Assembly: GCA_018806915.1 (NCBI GenBank)
Contig: JAGKQI010000081.1
Span: 868,001 to 932,000, forward strand
Direction: 5' to 3'
DNA length: 64,000 nt
Source: Phytophthora colocasiae
Lineage: Eukaryota > Oomycota > Peronosporomycetes > Peronosporales > Peronosporaceae
Made by a program: the position numbers and the translations under genes. Numbering within the stretch: the first letter of the stretch is position 1; each line of letters starts with the position of its first letter. The notes beneath the pieces were generated by a model. It ran no database searches. It had not been told where the DNA came from and worked only from the letters and a program-made list of their open reading frames with translations. Below are positions 57,331 through 64,000 of the stretch, one piece after another.

Positions 57331-60300
57331 ATGGAGCCAGAAGCATACGCTCACTTGACTCCGAGTCAGCGGGACACGCTTAACAAGCTTACGTCCTTGC
57401 TGGGCCCGGAAGGTACGGCGCACCTTGCGTCCCAAGGGCCGGAGGCCGTCAATCGCGCGCCTCGAGGCATTTGCCTCGTACGAAAACGCTCTCGTCGAGC
57501 ACATTCAGCGGAATGTAACAGGGGTTACCCCTGCTCCGAGAGCTAAGCCCGTCACGCTCAGCGTGAAGACCTTCCTCGGGAATGAGGGAGAGAACCTCCT
57601 CTTGTGGACCAGAGAGGTCCAGGAAATGGCCATGGGGCCGCCATGCTCCAGTTGGAGGGGCAACGCGTTGCGTTTGCCATCTCTAAGCTCGAAGGACGAG
57701 CACGAGAATGGGCCTTGACGTCTGGGACGTCGGTGGAAGCGGCCTTCCCCACATGGGGCGAGCTAAAGGCCAAGCTCACGCAAGTGTTTGCTCCGCCTAA
57801 CCAGGCGTATCGCGTGCGGTCACGCTTCCTTGCTTGTCGCCAGGGCAAGAAGGATCTGGTGGACTATGTCCAAGAGCTGCGCACGCTCATTGCTGGCATG
57901 GCTGCCGACCCTCTACCTGAGGTGGTCGCCGTGACCGTCTTCATGGAAGGCTTACGAGCTGGCGTGGCCAGGACGGAGACATTCCGTCAGAACCCCACAG
58001 CTTCGAAGATGCTGTCAGCGTGGCATTGAATGCCGAACACAACTTTAAGTTGTCGAGGGTCGGTGCTAGCAGCACAGGGTCCGGTGGACCTGAGCCCATG
58101 GACCTCAGCTATGCTGAAGATGAGGTAGCTGAGCTACGAGCTGCGGTGCAGCGTATGAGCACCCGCCGGTGCTATACATGCGGCAGTCCCTCACACCTGA
58201 GGCCCAACTGCCCTCTGCGCAATGAGCGCGCCGGCCAGAATGGCCGCAACCCTGTCGCGGGTCCCGCTTTGGGCTCTGCCCAGGGAAACGCCGGCTCCCA
58301 GTAGACGCGGGGCGGTCTACTGGGGAAGAACTGAGTTCTGCAGTGCGTGAGAGGCACTGGGGCTCAGCCCCGAAGAGCTCCGTGCTCTTGAACACGGAAC
58401 GTGTGAGCAAGCAGGGCTTGCTGGTCGTCCAGGTGGACGTGAAGGGCTTTGAGAAGCCGTGGATCGTGTTGATCGATTCGGGGCGTCTGGCAACTACGTC
58501 AGACGCTCCACCGTTGAAGGTAGTCAGCAATATGCTGAGGCGCTTCGAGCGCGAAGAGGTGACACAGTCACAGTCCGTCTAGCGACGGGCGTCCGTGTCA
58601 CGGTGGCCAAGGTCCCCATGGACCTGCGGCTGAAGTTCTTGGACTTCGATAGCGTGGAACGCTGCTTGGTCCTGGACCTGGATTCGAGGTACGACCTCAT
58701 CCTTGGCATGGCGTGGCTGGAGCGCCACGAGCCATGGATTGATTGGAGGTCGAAGACCTTAGGTGCTACGCACTTCTCTCCTAGTGGAGCTTTGGCGAGT
58801 CATGAACCCACCTCTGCTAGGAAGCAGAAGCGCTATTGGCGCGAGCATCGAGCCGAGTCGGCTATGATGCTGGAAGTCGGTGTGTCCGAGTTGGTGGACA
58901 GCACCGAGTGCGAGGACCGCAGTCCTGTTGAGCGCGTAGCGCTGGTTGACAGTGAGTCAACGTGTGGGCAAAGCTCACGTAACCCCTGTGGGGCGGCACG
59001 TACTCCGCCGAGTGACGCCGGTCATGGACTGTCACTGGATGCCGATGGCATCGGGCCTTACCAGGCCGTGAACTGTGGGGCGGCACGTACTCCGTCGAGT
59101 GATACTGGTCGTGGACCAAGTCGATCGCTGAGTGTCTCTGACACTGGACCTGTTACGGTCATTGATTGTGCAGCGGCACGTACTCCGCTGAGCGGTATCG
59201 GTCGTCGACCGAGTGGATCGCAGAGTGTCACTGACACTGGGCCTGAAGGGGCCGAAACCTGTGCGGCGGCACGTACTCCGTCTAGTGACGTCGGCGGTAG
59301 ACCGAGTCAGTCACTGAGTGTCACTGACACTGGGCCGGGCAAGGCCATTACCTGTGCAGCGGCACGTACTCCGTCGAGTGGACGTTCGTCGGCTAGGCGA
59401 CGACGTCGTAAGGCCCTATGGGCGAGACGCTCTGCGTCTGAGTCGTCCGTGACGTCAAGTGTCAACGCACGAGAGGGCTGTGGGCAGCTATACACTCTGG
59501 TTGATGGAGTGGACGGCAGTGCCGAAGGCAGCGTCCTGCTGGACGGACTGCCGAGTGTTGACAAGCTCCTTGAGCTAGAAGAGATGTCGTTCGCCGACTT
59601 TGGCGATGCCTTGAAGGCTGGCGAACTCGCCGAGGTGGTCATCGTTCGACCTGAAGAGGAGTTAAACTCATCGTCCCTCGTTGACGAGTCCGTCTTGGCC
59701 GAGGTCAAGAAGGCGCTGAGCGCCAGGAGTGGATCGGAGATCCTCAAGAATCCCTCGGATCCCTTCTACTCCTTGCTGAAGGAATATGGAGACGTTGTCT
59801 CAAAGGAACCACCGAGTGGCCTGCCTCCTGACCGAGGCGTTCGTCACGAGATCGACTTAGTTCCCGGAACTAAATACTGCGTGACCCGGCAGTGGCCTCT
59901 TCCTAAAGAGCAATGCGACGTCATTGACGCCTTCTTCCGTGCTAAGCACGCGGCGGGTCTCGTGCGCGAGAGCAAGTCTCCGCACTCCGCGCCAACGTTC
60001 TGTGTCAGAAAGCCGAATGGCAAGTGGCGTATCGTTCACGCTTTTAACAAGCTCAACGCTGCCACGATTCCGGCGCAGACGCCGATTCCTAGGAAGGATG
60101 TTCTTTCAGAACAACATGGTGGGTTGCACCATGTACAGTGCGCTCGACTTAGTCGATGGCTACTATCAGCTGCTCATGCGAGCCAGTGATATTCCGCTTA
60201 CAGCGGTGAGCACCGAGCGGTATGCTCTGGGAGTGGCTCGTCATGCCCCAAGGGCTGTCGAATGCGCCTGCAACGTTCAATCGTCTAGTGACGCAGTTGT

Positions 60301-63109
60301 TCAGGCCCCTACGGGCATTCGCACAGACGTACTTTGACGATGTGTTCGTCCACAGTCGTGCTGAGCACGGGAAGACTGATGTCGAGGTACACGTGGAACA
60401 CGTGAGAGCAGTGCTCGAGTGCATGCGCACCAACAAGTTGTACGCCAACGCGGACAAGTGCGTCTTTGGCGCGGAAGAAATCCTTTCCTAGGGTGCTTCA
60501 TTGGGAAGCATGGCCTTCGTGCTGATCCAGCAAAAGTCAAGGCCATTGTGGACTGGCCGGTTCCCTTGAACCAGAAGGACTTGCGTAAGTGGCTGGGCTT
60601 GGCCAACTACTTGCACAAGTACAGCGAGAACTACGCTGAGTTGGCTCGGCCACTGTCGGATCTCCTTAAGAAGGATGCCGAATGGGTATGGCGTGCTGAG
60701 CACGAGAGTGCGTTCACTCGTATCAAGGATAGCCTGCTTCAGGCACCGATACTGGCGTTGCCAGACCCCGATCGTCCGTTCATCGTCGTCTGTGACGCCT
60801 CGGACTTTGCCATCGGCAGTGCTTTGCTACAAGCGGACGCCGACGGGCGCGAACGCGTCATTGCGTTTGAGTCTCGGCAGCTCAAGGCTGCTGAGAAGAA
60901 CTATCCAGTTCATGACAAGGAGCTACTTGCGATGAAGTACGCTCTCGTCAAATTCAGGGTTCACCTGCTCGGCTCCAAGCCGTTTGTGATCTACACGGAT
61001 CATGCGTCACTACGCACAGCGACGCAGTCGCCTCACCTCTCGCAGAGGATGGCCCGATGGCTCTCCTTCTTTGTGGAGTATAACTTCGAGGTGAAGTACA
61101 AGCCTGGAAGGCAGAACGTCCTCGCTGACGCGTTATCACGTCGCCCGGACTATGAGTTATCTCATGTAACCTCGGTGACGTCGTCCGTGACGGACATGGT
61201 TCGAGCAGCGTACGCTCAGGACGACTCTTGTGTCGCGCTGCTTCAAGCTCTAGGGAGCGATGAGTTTAAGGACTCAAAGGTGACTCTGTCACGACGCCTA
61301 AAGGCGAGACTCCAACGCTATAGCCTGGGAGGCGGTCTACTGTACTACAGCACGGGTCAGGATGACCCACCACGTGTGGTGGTTCCTCACGATGAGGACC
61401 TGAAGTATCGTATCCTCTATGAGGCCCACGACACGCCCACAAGCGGCCACCTCGGTCGCGAGAAGACCTACGGCTCGGTGAGCTCCATGTACTGGTGGCC
61501 GAAGATGTACAAGTGGGTCAGCACATATGTGCACACGTGCGAGACGTGTCAGCGGGTTAAACCCTCGCCGCATGCGGCAGCGCCTTTGGCGAGCTTGCCT
61601 GTACCCTCTGGGTGTTGGCAGTCCATGAGTATGGACTTCGTGTTTGGCCTGCCGAAGGATACGGCAGGCAACACGGGCGTTGTGGTCTTCGTTGACCGTC
61701 TGAGCAAGATGGCTCACCTAGCGGCTGTGCCGGACACCGTCGATGGCGCTGGTACAGCGACGATCTTTATCGATCGGGTCTTCCGTCAGCATGGGCTGCC
61801 AGAGACCATTGTCTCGGATCGAGACCCCCGTTTCACGGGTCACTTCTGGACGTCCGTCTTCAAAGTGCTTGGCACTCGACTGGACATGTCCACGGCGGAT
61901 CATCCGCAGACCGACGGTCAGACTGAACGCGTGAACCGCGTCCTGGAGGACATCCTCCGCAGCGTATGCGCTGAAACGCCGAAGCGTTGGAGCGCTATGC
62001 TCCCTCTCGTTGAGTTCTCAATGAACAACGCGGTGCATGCCTCGACAGGCTTCACACCCGTTCTACGTGAACGGCCTTGCGCATCCGCGCGTCCCGCTCA
62101 CTCCGCCACGCGGTAGCCTTGGGCTTGGTGGGGAGAGGCTGTGCCGTCGCTCGACTCCGAGCTTGCTGATGTCAGCCCCTTGCTGTTCGCAAGCAAGTCG
62201 ATGACTTCCTCTCGATGAGGCTTAGCGTCTTACGCCGTGTGCGTGACGCAATGGCTGAAAGCCAAGATGTTCAAAAGGAACAAGCTGATGCCAAAGGCAG
62301 AAGCAACATGTGGGAGTTCAAGGTCGGTGACCACGTTTTATTAAACGCTAAGAACCTGCCTACACACGCAGTGTCAGCCGTCTTCAAGACGAAGTTGCGG
62401 CCGCGCTTCATTGGACCGTTCACGGTCGTGGCCAAGAAGGGCCTGGCATACACGCTTGACTTGCCAAAGCGTATGCGAACACATCCTGTGTTCTACGTGG
62501 GCTTGCTTAAGCCATATCGGGACCCTGCTCTTGTGAGTTCTGAGGCGCTGGCGCCGAGTCGGACGAAGGCTGCACGGCAGCAGGTGGCAGAGCCACAGGT
62601 GGTTGCATCCGGAACCAACAGGTCTTGTCGATCCGGAGCAACGTGATGCTCGAGGTCATAGACCCGCTGATGCAGCACCAGAGGCGACTCAGACCGGTCC
62701 CCGCGACTCTAGGTCTCCTCGAGACCAGTCGCTAAGCGATGGGTCGGATGACCGACGTGGTGGTCGTGCTCCTTCACCGAGCCCACGCGGGTCTGCAAGC
62801 AATGCAGCGCGTCTACACTCGCAGCGCGAGAACCCATCGACCGCTCGTCCTCCTCCTGCTCTGCTCGATGAGCAAGGTGAGCTTCACTATCACGTGGATC
62901 GCCTGATGGCGCGGCGTCGTCGCCGAGGTCACAACCAGTATCTGGTGAAGTGGCGAGGTTACCCTCACTCACAGAACTCGTGGGAGTTTGAGGTGCCACT
63001 ACGGCAGGATTGCCCCGACGTCGTTGACGCGTATGATCGGGCACACCCGGTGTCGGACCGCCCGGTGGGCGTGCGACGGAGTCGCCGGGTGCCAAGCACC
63101 TCCCACTAA
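57331..63109 (+). pseudogene. gag-pol polyprotein of gypsy element 2, frameshifted
   Basis: Same domain order as element 1. The protease-linker-RT start (58459-60189, 576 residues) and RNase H-integrase (60419-62116, 565 residues) are long open pieces; the chromodomain ends at 63109. Breaks near 57452, 57535, 57990, 58283, 58482, 60107, 60212, 60485, 62053, 62130, 62178 and 62611. The breaks at 57990 and 58482 are shared with element 1, but most others are private. Protease DSG/GASGNYV, YFDD, CDASDFAIG and the integrase D-D-E motifs are present. Confidence 0.88.
58994..59386 (+). repeat. five 93-bp repeats in protease-RT linker (element 2)
   Basis: Same array as in element 1 with the same number of units, so no unit change occurred since the two copies separated. 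Confidence 0.85.
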
Positions 63110-64000
63110 GGTGGGGGTCCACAGGGTCGGTGCTGAGCTCAGGCTCTGACCCGTAGCTGCAATACTTGCAGCGAGCACGTCGGTGCCGTCGACATGGCAT
63201 CGAATGCTCAAACTGCAAGTGCAGTAGAGCTACATGCGCCTCGCGCGCGTGTTTCAAGGGTCTATGACCCTTTAACAACACTGGCCTATGGCCCGGAGCT
63301 TCGCGATCATGAAGCGAAGATGGTTCGTGATGAACAACCGTCTTAATGACGTTCGGTCTAAGCGACAAGTGGTGATGGAAACGGATTCTATCCGATCACC
63401 TGACGCTAGAAGCGTTCAATGGGTATGACTATGTCATGAGGCACTGTGGGTGCCAGGGATGCCAATGCATTGGACCCCGCATGCTGCATAGCAGTAGGAG
63501 GTAGGTAAGCTCCTCCTGAGCGACAGCTTAGCTGTCTGGTGCTCGTTGTCGTGTCTACGACTGTGCTGAGCACGTGTATTTGCAAGACACAGTGTCTGTG
63601 ACACATAGTGGCGCTTGCGCCTGCTTCAAGGACAACTTGGGCATCAAGCCCTGCACACAGTGCTCATCCGAGGGTCACATTAACTGTGAAGCGAGTGGGC
63701 CCCACTGCTGTGTGGTTCGTGGAACCGTTGGTAGCTTGGAAGGCTTGCCCTGTGGATCACTGATCCAGTAGTATCATAGATACGCCACCTGTGGCCTTCT
63801 TTCCATGCCCGTAGAGCCCCTTGACTCGAGCCAGTAGGCTCCTATGCTTGGTAAGCATTGGGCCCAAGTGTGTACCAAGTGGCGTCGCGTACGGAGGCGT
63901 GTAACACGCACGAGAGACAGCGCCGTCCGCGCAAGGCAAGGTGCCGTGGCCATCGGCCGATAATCGCGTCGTGTGTTTACACTTTCCGGATACGGTATCC
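63110..64000 (+). other. post-pol region of gypsy element 2
   Basis: Matches 55941-56836 almost base for base (one G fewer near 63283) and contains the same Cys-dense broken frame. The window stops inside the terminal hairpin. Confidence 0.5.

Larger units (their letters stand above)
56853..64000 (+). mobile_element. Ty3/gypsy chromodomain retrotransposon 2, cut by window end
   Basis: Second tandem copy, nearly identical to element 1 with an offset of about 7,160-7,170 bp. It ends at 64000 about 20 bases before where a third LTR should start. PBS candidate near 57276; gag-pol 57331-63109; 3' region 63110-64000 as in element 1. Confidence 0.88.

Overview
This looks like nuclear DNA of an oomycete, most likely Phytophthora or a close relative. 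The clues are a FYVE-like/START-like protein of the kind that is abundant in oomycetes, degenerate CRN (Crinkler)-like P-loop fragments, a GCR1_C-type Crypton, a PIF/Harbinger element, Helitrons and chromodomain Ty3/gypsy elements. The few host genes are compact and intron-poor. Nothing suggests bacterial operons, and no tRNA or rRNA gene was seen.

Region 1 (1-12.3 kb) is a graveyard of broken genes and transposons. In order: the N-terminal half of a CRN-like P-loop gene; a MULE transposase (MULE domain plus SWIM zinc finger) broken by one T-run indel; a Ser/Thr-rich low-complexity stretch; a complete 2,719-bp PIF/Harbinger element (18-bp TIRs, TAA target duplication) with two intact convergent genes, a DDE transposase and a SAP-domain partner; a frameshifted Crypton tyrosine recombinase abutting a 5'-truncated GH1 beta-glucosidase; a ZIP metal-transporter tail; and the C-terminal part of a CRN-like gene.

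Region 2 (12.3-16.5 kb) is the host gene island. It holds an intact membrane-anchored trypsin-like serine protease (minus strand) and an intact START-like/FYVE-like zinc-finger protein (plus strand).

Region 3 (16,593-49,690) is the most striking part. It is a 33-kb head-to-tail cluster of three autonomous-type Helitrons (6.7, 6.7 and 7.1 kb, all minus strand) and 17 complete shorter units, typically 711 bp, plus one partial unit. The short units carry the same Helitron ends: a 5' TC start, a GC-rich 3' hairpin and CTAG. Neighbours are joined exactly end to end (CTAG directly followed by TCTC), as expected from rolling-circle read-through or circular intermediates. None of the three Rep-helicase genes is open throughout. 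A short oomycete-like intron appears to lie after a small first exon of Rep.

Region 4 (49,691-64,000) holds two almost identical Ty3/gypsy chromodomain elements in tandem sharing the central 421-bp LTR. The first is inserted into the last Helitron unit. Both gag-pol frames are interrupted, mostly at short homopolymers, and a Cys-rich segment follows pol. The window ends just before a predicted third LTR.

A general caution: a large fraction of the frame breaks are one- or two-base changes in homopolymers and differ between near-identical copies. Some may be uncorrected long-read errors rather than real mutations.
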